This document shows, piece after piece, positions 1 through 6,671 of a stretch of 13,108 nucleotides of DNA; the first letter of the stretch is position 1, and each line of letters opens with the position of its first letter. The DNA comes from Lentisphaerota bacterium (GTDB lineage: Bacteria > Verrucomicrobiota > Lentisphaeria > Victivallales > GWF2-50-93): the NCBI GenBank assembly GCA_025360875.1, contig JANYBI010000681.1, positions 1 to 13,108 of the forward strand. The letters run 5' to 3'. The notes below the pieces were generated by a model. The model ran no database searches, had not been told where the DNA came from, and saw nothing but the letters and a program-made list of their open reading frames with translations. Made by a program: the position numbers and the translations under genes.

Positions 1-1
1 C

Positions 2-109
2 AAGGCGAGAGGATTTAAAACTTTCCAGAACTTCATGGTTATGATTTATCTAGTCACTGGCAATCTGAACTTTACAAAAGTCAATGCCCATTACGAACCA
101 CTAACATAA
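2..109 (+). pseudogene. C-terminal end of an ISL3-like DDE transposase (5' part outside window)
   Basis: An open frame enters from the left edge and ends at TAA (107-109). It encodes 35 residues beginning KARGFKTFQNFMVMIYLVTG. The pattern K/R-A-R-G-F/Y-x-x-x-x-N-F followed by a hydrophobic MIYL stretch and G-x-L resembles the extreme C-terminus of ISL3-family (IS204/IS1001/IS1096/IS1165) transposases, judged from memory of the family. A candidate inverted repeat follows directly, as expected for an IS end. The upstream catalytic part is not in the window, so I cannot say whether the element is intact. Assignment to ISL3 rather than another DDE family is uncertain. Confidence 0.5.
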
Positions 110-114
110 AATAG

Positions 115-140
115 GAACCCACTCAAAATGAAAACGAACC
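115..140 (+). repeat. Candidate right inverted repeat of the ISL3-like element
   Basis: Just after the transposase stop the sequence reads GAACCCACTCAAAATG and ends in GAACC. Read on the other strand it begins GGTTCGTTTTCATTTTGAGT, which resembles ISL3-type termini (GG-TT/C-rich start, then TTTTG-GTG). If position 140 is the end, the flanking target duplication would begin AAGATTAT. The left end is outside the window, so neither can be confirmed. Confidence 0.4.
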
Positions 141-323
141 AAGATTATTATAGAAAAGAATATCAAGCAAGGTAAAGATATAAAGTAGCTTCTTGGATCA
201 ATCAAAGTCGATAGAAATATTGAAAAACCCAGAATCAAAAAGGCTTTACTAAAAAATTGTTTCATTGATAAATACCAAAAATTTTATATTAAGCAATTTG
301 CGCTCGAAAACAAACAAGAAACT
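141..323. other. AT-rich non-coding stretch between the IS end and uvrB
   Basis: About 180 bases, visibly far richer in A and T than the neighbouring genes. I see no convincing ORF, RNA gene or repeat array here. It could be degenerate mobile-element DNA or simply the intergenic flank of uvrB. No function is assigned. Confidence 0.5.
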
Positions 324-341
324 GCAGACAGGAATGTCTGC
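324..341 (-). terminator. Hairpin just past the uvrB stop, possible terminator
   Basis: A perfect 7-base inverted repeat GCAGACA / TGTCTGC with a 4-base loop lies one base beyond the uvrB stop codon (343-345). On the uvrB-sense strand it is followed by a T-rich but interrupted run (AGTTTCTTGTTTGTTTTC). This suits a weak Rho-independent terminator. The stem is only moderately GC-rich and the T tract is imperfect, so it could equally be a copy of a dispersed palindromic repeat. Confidence 0.4.
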
Positions 342-342
342 G

Positions 343-2400
343 TTACTTCTTCCATCTGCCTGATGTCTTCTGTCGTCTGCTGTCTGTTTTCTTCTCCTCG
401 ATATTTTCAATCGCCGTTTCACCGTTTCGCCGATTCTCCGATTCTATTTCATTCACGCGGTGCTGCTTGATAATGTCACGGAGATAGGCGGCGCGTTCGA
501 ATTCGAGGGCTTCCGCTGCGGCCAGCATTTCCTTCTCAAGCTCGGTGATGATGTCCTCGGAAAGATCGGTCTCCTCTTTCCTTCCCTTCTCCCTTGCGGC
601 CTTGTCGGAAGATGAATATATGGAGATGTCCTCGCGGATCGCCTTGACGATGGATCTTGGTTCAATATGGTGCTCGATATTGTACTGTTCCTGCTTGTGC
701 CGGCGCGCATTGGTGGTGGTCAAAAGATTTTTAATGCTGTCGGTGAGCTTGTCGGCATAGAGGATAACCTTGCCATTGATGTTTCTGGCGGCTCTGCCGG
801 CGACCTGGATAAGGGACCTTGCCGAACGCAGGAACCCTTCCTTGTCGGCATCGAGGATAGCGACAAGCGCGACTTCCGGGAGATCTATTCCTTCACGGAG
901 CAGATTTATCCCGACAAGACAGTCGAAATTACCTTTGCGAAGATCGCAGATGACCATCACCCTCTGCAGGGCGTCGAGCTCGGAATGGATATATTTGACC
1001 CTGAGTCCGGCCTCGCCGAGATAATCCGAAAGGCGTTCGGCATTCTTTTTCGTGAGCGTAGTGACGAGCACCCGTTCCTTGCGTTCGGCACATCTGCGGA
1101 TTTCGCCGATCAGATCGTCGATCTGACCTTTTAGCGGACGTATGCTGATTTCAGGTTCAAGAAGGCCAGTGGGCCTGACAACCTGGTCGACCGTGGTACC
1201 GCTCATCTTCACCTCGTAATCTCCGGGTGTTGCCGAAACATAGATGGAATCCTGCGTGAGATCCGTAAATTCCTCGTAGGTCAGAGGACGGTTATCGAGC
1301 GCCGACGGCAGGCGGAAACCGTGGTCCACAAGAGTCTGCTTCCGGCTCCTGTCACCTTTGAACATCGCCCTGATCTGGGGGAGGGTCACATGGGATTCGT
1401 CGACGACGGTAATGAAATCCTTTGGGAAGAAATCAATAAGGCAGAACGGGCGGGAGCCTGGCAGGCGGTCACCAAGATGCAGCGAATAATTTTCAATTCC
1501 GCTGCAGTATCCGATCTCCTTCAGCATTTCCATGTCGTATATGGTGCGTTGATGGATCCGCTGTGCTTCCACGAGAAGATTCCGTTCCTCGAAATATTTG
1601 ACGCGTTCCTTCATTTCGGAAATTATCTTCTGGGAAGCGACCTCAATCCTGTCAGGAGGCATCACGAAGTGCTTGCACGGGAAGAAGACTGCCTTTTCGA
1701 CTTTCTCCTTTATGTCACCGGTGAGAGGGTCGCACTTGCTGAGACTTTCTATCGAATCGCCCCAGAACTCGACGCGTATGAACTCTTCGCGCTGGGGGAC
1801 AAAGACGTCCACTGAATCGCCCCTGACCCTGAAATTACCCTTTTCCGGAGCGACATCATTACGTTCATACTGGATGCAGATAAGCTTGAGCAGGAGTTCG
1901 TCGCGGTCTATTTTCATGCCTTTTTCGACGGATACGCACATCTGTTCGTAATCCTGCGGCGAACCGAGACCGTATATGCAGGAAACGCTTGCGATGACTA
2001 TGACATCCCTGCGCTCGAGCAGCGAGGCGGTGGTGGACAGGCGGAGCCGTTCAATATCCTCGTTGATGCTTGCGTCCTTCGCAATATAGGTGTCTGTCTG
2101 CGGAATATACGCTTCAGGAAGATAGTAATCGTAATAGCTGATGAAATACTCGACAGCGTTTTCAGGAAAGAAACTTTTGAATTCGCTGTAGAGCTGGGCT
2201 GCGAGAGTCTTGTTGTGGGACATGACAAGGACGGGCCGGTCGAACTGGGAGATTACGTTTGCAAGAGTGAAGGTCTTGCCGGAACCGGTCACGCCGAGCA
2301 ATGTCTGGTGCCTTTTTCCGGCTTTCAATCCGTCGGAGATGCCTTTTATGGCTTCCGGCTGATCGCCTGAAGGACTGAAATCAGATTTGAGTTTGAACAT
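343..2400 (-). CDS. uvrB: UvrABC excision nuclease subunit B
   Basis: UvrB is the damage-verifying helicase-like subunit of bacterial nucleotide excision repair; UvrA loads it onto DNA and it recruits UvrC. The 685-residue product shows Walker A GVTGSGKT (36-43), the damage-probing beta-hairpin region YYDYYLPEAYIP (89-100), the DESH Walker B/motif II (334-337), YVSATPG (387-393), NLLREGIDLPEV (499-510) and motif VI QVAGRAARN (532-540). The C-terminal UVR domain that contacts UvrC is at about 615-648 (ITELEKEMLAAAEALEFERA). After it comes a polar tail of roughly 37 residues, so the protein is slightly longer than the usual 660-675. That tail is rich in CAGAC/GACAG-like DNA. The start is the ATG at 2400, with AAGG as a weak Shine-Dalgarno. 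I saw no obvious LexA-type operator upstream. Identity is near certain. Confidence 0.97.
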   Translation of the reverse strand: MFKLKSDFSPSGDQPEAIKGISDGLKAGKRHQTLLGVTGSGKTFTLANVISQFDRPVLVMSHNKTLAAQLYSEFKSFFPENAVEYFISYYDYYLPEAYIPQTDTYIAKDASINEDIERLRLSTTASLLERRDVIVIASVSCIYGLGSPQDYEQMCVSVEKGMKIDRDELLLKLICIQYERNDVAPEKGNFRVRGDSVDVFVPQREEFIRVEFWGDSIESLSKCDPLTGDIKEKVEKAVFFPCKHFVMPPDRIEVASQKIISEMKERVKYFEERNLLVEAQRIHQRTIYDMEMLKEIGYCSGIENYSLHLGDRLPGSRPFCLIDFFPKDFITVVDESHVTLPQIRAMFKGDRSRKQTLVDHGFRLPSALDNRPLTYEEFTDLTQDSIYVSATPGDYEVKMSGTTVDQVVRPTGLLEPEISIRPLKGQIDDLIGEIRRCAERKERVLVTTLTKKNAERLSDYLGEAGLRVKYIHSELDALQRVMVICDLRKGNFDCLVGINLLREGIDLPEVALVAILDADKEGFLRSARSLIQVAGRAARNINGKVILYADKLTDSIKNLLTTTNARRHKQEQYNIEHHIEPRSIVKAIREDISIYSSSDKAAREKGRKEETDLSEDIITELEKEMLAAAEALEFERAAYLRDIIKQHRVNEIESENRRNGETAIENIEEKKTDSRRQKTSGRWKK

Positions 2401-2470
2401 ATGAAGGCCTTGATTATTTGGAACCTTTGAAAGTTAGCATATGTGAGGCAAAAGTAAATATGGAGGTTTC

Positions 2471-2527
2471 ATGACTACTTCAAGCTCAGCTAGGGAAAAC
2501 AGGCTGAAGGCATTCCGGAAATCTTGA
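2471..2527 (+). CDS. Possible 18-residue leader peptide ORF
   Basis: ATG at 2471 is preceded by GGAGG with five-base spacing (TGGAGGTTTCATG), a better ribosome site than that of the large gene downstream. It encodes MTTSSSARENRLKAFRKS and ends with TGA at 2525-2527, inside a stem-loop (2514-2538). The peptide is short, Ser- then Arg/Lys-rich, and resembles nothing I know. It could be a leader peptide affecting the glycosidase-like gene that starts 100 bases later, or a chance ORF. Confidence 0.3.
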   Translation: MTTSSSARENRLKAFRKS

Positions 2528-2538
2528 TTCTTTCCGGA
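2514..2538 (+). promoter_or_regulatory. Stem-loop in the 5' region of the glycosidase-like gene
   Basis: An 8-base perfect inverted repeat, TCCGGAAA / TTTCCGGA, with a 9-base loop. It overlaps the last codons and stop of the tiny ORF at 2471-2527 and lies about 90 bases before the ATG at 2627. No T tract follows, so it is not a standard terminator. It may be an operator palindrome or an RNA structure in the leader. Confidence 0.35.
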
Positions 2539-2626
2539 TTCCGAACTAACTTGCAGACATCATGAGATCAAATTCCTGTCGACAATAAAGGGGCTTTGTC
2601 CACGGCTTCCCGAAAGAGGGTGAAGG

Positions 2627-5287
2627 ATGAGTAGAGAATTTAGGATTGTAATGGATAGGCGATGGGTGGCGATATTTGCCATGTGGATGCTTGGAATTCT
2701 GGCGTCGTCGGCTTTTGCTGCGGAAGGAGACTACCTCTGGATAGAGGGCGAAAGCGCAACAGCGCAGAACATGGTCCGGCATAACTGGTACGACAGTGTC
2801 AAGAAGAAACAGCTTTCCGGAAATGACTGGCTCTCGAATTTCGGGCCGAAGGCAGCCGAGGCCACTTACAAGCTGGAGATCCCCAGGGATGGAAACTATG
2901 CCTTCTGGGTGCGCGCCAACCCCGTTGCCGCACCGCTCCTTTCCTACAAGCTGGACTATGGAGAATACGTAGCGATCGACCTGGGCAAAAACCAGGAGAA
3001 CACGAATATCGCTTCGGATGACAAGCCGGACATGCGTTTCATCGCTTGGATAAAAGTTGGCGACCTTCAGCTGAAGAAAGGGCCGCTTGCCATCAGTTTC
3101 AAAATGCACAGTGGCAATAACAACCATGGAGGTCTTGACTGTTTTGTGCTGTCGGCTGGGCCGTTTACACCTAACGGCGTGGTGAAGCCGGGACAGAAAC
3201 TCAATCTCGCAACACCGGGCACGTGGAGTTTTGAGCCAGATCCAGACACCTTTGACACGAAAAAGTCTGCAATCGATCTTCGTTCCCTGAATGAGAAAGT
3301 TGCTGGTGAGAACGGCTATTGGCAGGTCACTCCAGATGGTGATCTCAAGAACGCAAAGGGGCAACCCGTTCGTCTCTGGTGCGCGAACACGAATGTGCAG
3401 CAGCGAAGCGGTCTAGACGACTTGCGGCAGCACGCTAAATTCCTTGCTAAACGCGGTGTCAACATGGTCCGCCATCACGGGCACATCAATCCTGAGCCGA
3501 ACCAGCAGATCGGCCAGGTGAACGAAAAGGAAATCGATGCTTTGCAGAAACTGGTAGCGGTCATGAAAGAGGAGGGCATCTACACGACCTTCTCGTCATT
3601 CTGGGCTACATCCTCAGCGAGTGCGAGCTGGGGCATCGAGGGACATTCCAACGGTCCGCTGTTTACGCTGTTATTCTGGGATCCTACCTTGCAGAAAGCA
3701 TACAAGGGCTGGCTCAAGGAAGCCCTTACACGTCCGAATCCGTACGAGAAGAACAAGCTTCCAGTCGGCAAGGATCCGGCGCTTGCAATCATACAGATCC
3801 AGAACGAGGACAGCATGCTCTTCTGGACTGCACAGGGACTGAAGGGACCGGAGCTGGCGCGTCTGCAGGTAATCTACGACGCGTGGCGTAAGGAGAAAGG
3901 CAAAGGTCCGTCGTCACTGGCAATCCGCTTCTGGGAACTTGGGAATCCGACTCAGGACCATAAGGATACCATGCAGTTCTTCACCGAGACAATGCGGAAG
4001 TTCAACGCGGAGATAGGCCGTTATGTCAAGGAGGAGCTGGGATGCAATGCTCTTGTGAACGCTGGCAACTGGCGCACCGCCAACCAGGTCAAGCTCCTTG
4101 ATCTCGAACGCTACTCATACACCGCGAACCCGATCATCGGAGTGAATCGCTACGTCGGTCCTGGACTCGGGTGCGACCACCTCTGTCCGGGGGAACAGGA
4201 CACTGCCGGCTATCTGGTTAAAAAAGGCGACTTTTTCCAGGACCAGTCCGCGCTACTCAATCCCAGCATGATTCCCACGACCGCCAAGCAGGTGACCGGA
4301 CTTCCGTATATCATTTCCGAAAGCACCTGGGTACCGCCCATGAGCTATCAGTCAGAATCAGCCTTTTTGATTTCAGTCTATTCGTCCCTGAACGGTATCG
4401 ACGGATACTACTGGTTTGCGCTAGGCGACATCGGTTTCGATCGGACGCTGAGCAAGTGGGGCTGTGCCACTCCGTCCCTGATGGGCAGCTGGCCCGCAGC
4501 GGCGCTCATCTTTCGTAAGGGCTACGTCAAGCGCGGTACCACGGCTGTTCACGAGGAGCGTTCTCTTGAGGATATGTACAATCTCTGCGCCCCGATTATC
4601 GCCGAGGAGGCGGGTTTTGACCCGAATCGCGACACCATCATCAGTCCTAGGAGTAGCATCAGGAACGGAGTTGATCCATTGGCCTATTTCGTGGGTCCGG
4701 TGGAGGTGACGTACGGCGGCAATCCCGCGAAAAGCACAGTTGCGAATCTCAAGACATTCATAGACAATGGAAAGAAGACAGTGAAGAGCTCTACGGGCGA
4801 AATCCTTCTCGACTACGGGAATGGCGTCTGTACCTTGAACGCGCCTGCAGCCCAGGGCGCCACTGGATATCTCGCCAAGGTCGGAGAGATCAAGCTTGGA
4901 GCGATCTCTATCAAGCCGAAGAACGACTACGCCACGGTGCTTGCAGTGTCCATGGATGGCAAGCCGCTTACGGAGTCCGCGAAGATCCTGTTGCAGATCA
5001 CCACCCGCTGCCGGCCCTATGGCTGGAAGGAGACGGATGGAGTGGATTTCAAGTCCCGCGACGGCAAGACGTCGTTCAAGGGGAAACGAATTGACGATAC
5101 AGGAGGCTATCCGTGGAACGTATGGAACACCGATATGTCCGTGAGTATCAGGAACGGAAAACTCAAAAAGGCGACGCTTCTGGATGCCAACTTCTATCCC
5201 TCAGATACCAAGGTGGAAGCTGTTGCAGGCGGTGCAACTCTTACCGTGACCCCTCCGCCGAACGGGATGTACCTGCTGCTTGAGTGA
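2627..5287 (+). CDS. Secreted glycosidase-like protein (GH-A clan-like barrel with N-terminal CBM-like domain)
   Basis: The 886-residue product has a signal peptide (about 1-31, cleavage near SSAFA-AEGDY). Residues about 35-185 look like a beta-sandwich carbohydrate-binding module, opening LWIEGESATAQN. From about 205 a TIM-barrel-like region contains AKRGVNMVRHHGHINPEP. A conserved-looking Glu in IQIQNED (E394) and a later Glu in PYIISESTW (E565) would fit the acid/base and nucleophile of retaining clan GH-A enzymes. Residues about 690-886 look like a C-terminal beta-rich region ending NGMYLLLE. Secretion, domain order and the Glu spacing support polysaccharide degradation. The exact GH family and substrate cannot be named, and catalytic assignments are inference. 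The start at 2627 has AGAGGG upstream; an internal ATG at 2651 would still leave the signal peptide intact. Confidence 0.8.
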   Translation: MSREFRIVMDRRWVAIFAMWMLGILASSAFAAEGDYLWIEGESATAQNMVRHNWYDSVKKKQLSGNDWLSNFGPKAAEATYKLEIPRDGNYAFWVRANPVAAPLLSYKLDYGEYVAIDLGKNQENTNIASDDKPDMRFIAWIKVGDLQLKKGPLAISFKMHSGNNNHGGLDCFVLSAGPFTPNGVVKPGQKLNLATPGTWSFEPDPDTFDTKKSAIDLRSLNEKVAGENGYWQVTPDGDLKNAKGQPVRLWCANTNVQQRSGLDDLRQHAKFLAKRGVNMVRHHGHINPEPNQQIGQVNEKEIDALQKLVAVMKEEGIYTTFSSFWATSSASASWGIEGHSNGPLFTLLFWDPTLQKAYKGWLKEALTRPNPYEKNKLPVGKDPALAIIQIQNEDSMLFWTAQGLKGPELARLQVIYDAWRKEKGKGPSSLAIRFWELGNPTQDHKDTMQFFTETMRKFNAEIGRYVKEELGCNALVNAGNWRTANQVKLLDLERYSYTANPIIGVNRYVGPGLGCDHLCPGEQDTAGYLVKKGDFFQDQSALLNPSMIPTTAKQVTGLPYIISESTWVPPMSYQSESAFLISVYSSLNGIDGYYWFALGDIGFDRTLSKWGCATPSLMGSWPAAALIFRKGYVKRGTTAVHEERSLEDMYNLCAPIIAEEAGFDPNRDTIISPRSSIRNGVDPLAYFVGPVEVTYGGNPAKSTVANLKTFIDNGKKTVKSSTGEILLDYGNGVCTLNAPAAQGATGYLAKVGEIKLGAISIKPKNDYATVLAVSMDGKPLTESAKILLQITTRCRPYGWKETDGVDFKSRDGKTSFKGKRIDDTGGYPWNVWNTDMSVSIRNGKLKKATLLDANFYPSDTKVEAVAGGATLTVTPPPNGMYLLLE

Positions 5288-5296
5288 TGCGCAGTA

Positions 5297-5692
5297 TTAT
5301 CTCCGCTTAAGGAACGAAAGTCCTGATATCACAAGGATCATGGTGCCGAAGACCGTTCCGAAGAGAGGGGTTGGGATACCCGTGACAACTCCGCCGAAGA
5401 ACGCCTTTGCAACAGCCCTGCCGGTATTTTCCTCATCAATATATTTCTGGATCAGGAAGACGCCTACGAAGCTCAGGACGAAAGCAAGTATGCATGTGAA
5501 AGGAAGGGCTATTATGGTTATTTCCTCCATGAAAAATGCATAGTCCAGGAACAGGATCAGAAGTCCGCTCATCGGATGGAGATTGAGTCCGGACTTCCTG
5601 ATCTCGGGGAATTCAGGCTGCAGTTGCGCCTTTTGGATCTCCACGGGCTCAGCTTTTACTACCTGTATGTCCTTGTCAGTCTTTGTGTCCAT
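5297..5692 (-). CDS. Small membrane protein of unknown function
   Basis: A 131-residue protein with a charged, Glu/Gln-rich N-terminal 40 residues predicted to be cytosolic. Hydrophobic segments follow at about 42-55, 57-81 (very hydrophobic, ending IQKYIDEE) and 98-127. The last segment has a Gly/Pro-rich FGGVVTGIPTPLFGTVFG stretch, suggesting closely packed helices, and the protein ends in a positive KRR. I do not recognise the family. The gene converges on the glycosidase-like gene, with only 9 bases between stop codons, and is divergent from the TerB-like gene, so it is probably its own transcription unit. No clear Shine-Dalgarno precedes the ATG at 5692. Confidence 0.7.
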   Translation of the reverse strand: MDTKTDKDIQVVKAEPVEIQKAQLQPEFPEIRKSGLNLHPMSGLLILFLDYAFFMEEITIIALPFTCILAFVLSFVGVFLIQKYIDEENTGRAVAKAFFGGVVTGIPTPLFGTVFGTMILVISGLSFLKRR

Positions 5693-5734
5693 ATGCGTTT
5701 TCAGTTTGATTTTGGAGTGTGCCCCTGTTAGATT

Positions 5735-5762
5735 AAGATATAGTAGTATTTGTGTTCTTCAA
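5735..5762 (-). promoter_or_regulatory. Weak candidate promoter for the small membrane protein
   Basis: On the minus strand TTGAAG (5762-5757) and TATCTT (5740-5735) are separated by 16 bases, a loose sigma-70-like match with about four of six positions in each box. The location, 43 bases before the ATG in the divergent spacer, is sensible. The spacer is AT-rich, so a chance match is quite possible. Confidence 0.22.
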
Positions 5763-5795
5763 TATTTATTTTTATCCGTAGAAAATGGAATTTTC

Positions 5796-5801
5796 AAGGA
5801 G
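5796..5801 (+). promoter_or_regulatory. Shine-Dalgarno deciding the start of the TerB-like gene
   Basis: AAGGAG lies six bases before the ATG at 5808. The reading frame is open further upstream (to 5583), but that part overlaps the oppositely oriented membrane-protein gene and has no comparable ribosome site. The start at 5808 is therefore preferred. Confidence 0.8.
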
Positions 5802-5807
5802 AAAAAT

Positions 5808-6659
5808 ATGAATATCTCATTCCTTCCTGAAAAAGTAAAAAACGATTTTGCCGGAATTGTCGACAAGATTCCGCTTTTTGCGACCAGGACCAATGGAAAT
5901 ATTTCAGGAGAGCCCGGAGAAGGTTATGTGGTTGCATGCGGAGAACGCCTTTTCATCTATATAAGGAAAGCCGGGGAAGATTCATTTCTGAAGCTTGCAG
6001 GAAAACTTGGAGCTGAAATCTCCAAGCTGGAATTGAGAAAGGACAAATTCAATTCGTTCCTGGACATCGACATGGACGGCAAGCCGTACTCCCTCAAGTT
6101 TTCCAGCTCTGAAGTCAGGGATCTCGAAACCCTGATTGAAAATTTCAAGAATGCGAAACCGGCAGATGCTGTTGTCCCTGAACCGCAGCAGCCAGACACG
6201 TCAGTTCGCGAACAGAAGAAAGACGGGATACAGATGCCGACAGGAATCCAGGAACATTCTGCCGTTCCTGCTGTAAAATCCCCTCTGACACCCTTGCAGT
6301 TCCTGGCCGCGGCAATGATGTATGTGGCGTCAGCCGACGGTGTTGTCAGCGAGGAGGAGGACAAATATATCCTCCAGATATTCTCCGGGAACGACGCAGT
6401 TCTCCAGCCGGCATTGAAGTATTATAAATCCCATACCCCGGACCAGCTCTTCGAATTTTCGGTCGGACTCGACGAGAACCAGAAGCTCTGCATTCTCGCC
6501 AATCTGGTGGAGATAGCGATGCGAGACGAGTCATACCATCGCGTTGAGCAGATCATGATCAGGAATTTTATGGAAAAGGCCGGAATATCGATAGACAACC
6601 TGAAGGCCATATCAAGCGTCCTGCTTGTAAAGAACAATCTTTCTGTCCTCGACAAGTGA
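5808..6659 (+). CDS. TerB-like domain protein with an N-terminal unknown domain
   Basis: The 283-residue product has no signal peptide or membrane segment, so it is probably cytosolic. Residues 1-115 form a mixed alpha/beta domain with alternating hydrophobic strands (GYVVACGERLFIYIRK, then a short DIDMDGKPYSLKF strand pair), perhaps PH-like but not recognised with confidence. A Pro/Gln-rich linker spans about 116-156. Residues about 158-283 are helical and fit the TerB/tellurite-resistance-like fold: AAAMMYVASADGVVSEEE (167-184) and the second half IAMRDESYHRVEQIMI (236-251) match the paired acidic DG..S..E pattern that binds metal in TerB. TerB-like domains occur in many stress and membrane-linked systems, so a tellurite role should not be assumed. 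The gene converges with the oxidoreductase gene, 12 bases apart. Confidence 0.75.
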   Translation: MNISFLPEKVKNDFAGIVDKIPLFATRTNGNISGEPGEGYVVACGERLFIYIRKAGEDSFLKLAGKLGAEISKLELRKDKFNSFLDIDMDGKPYSLKFSSSEVRDLETLIENFKNAKPADAVVPEPQQPDTSVREQKKDGIQMPTGIQEHSAVPAVKSPLTPLQFLAAAMMYVASADGVVSEEEDKYILQIFSGNDAVLQPALKYYKSHTPDQLFEFSVGLDENQKLCILANLVEIAMRDESYHRVEQIMIRNFMEKAGISIDNLKAISSVLLVKNNLSVLDK

Positions 6660-6671
6660 TCTTCCGGAGCA

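Noticed and set aside
1321..1815. Plus-strand open frame of 164 codons inside uvrB
   Set aside because: uvrB is unmistakable on the other strand and this frame has no family features.
2401..2626. LexA/SOS box controlling uvrB
   Set aside because: No GAAC-N4-GTTC or CTGT-N8-ACAG type palindrome was seen in the spacer.
2546..3364. Long minus-strand open frame of 272 codons opposite the glycosidase-like gene
   Set aside because: It lies wholly antisense to a well-supported secreted-protein gene, shows no recognisable motif or ribosome site, and has a composition typical of an antisense shadow.
5583..5807. Upstream extension of the TerB-like gene giving a 358-residue protein
   Set aside because: The added 75 residues overlap the divergent membrane-protein gene, look like antisense translation, and the AAGGAG at 5796 fixes the start at 5808.
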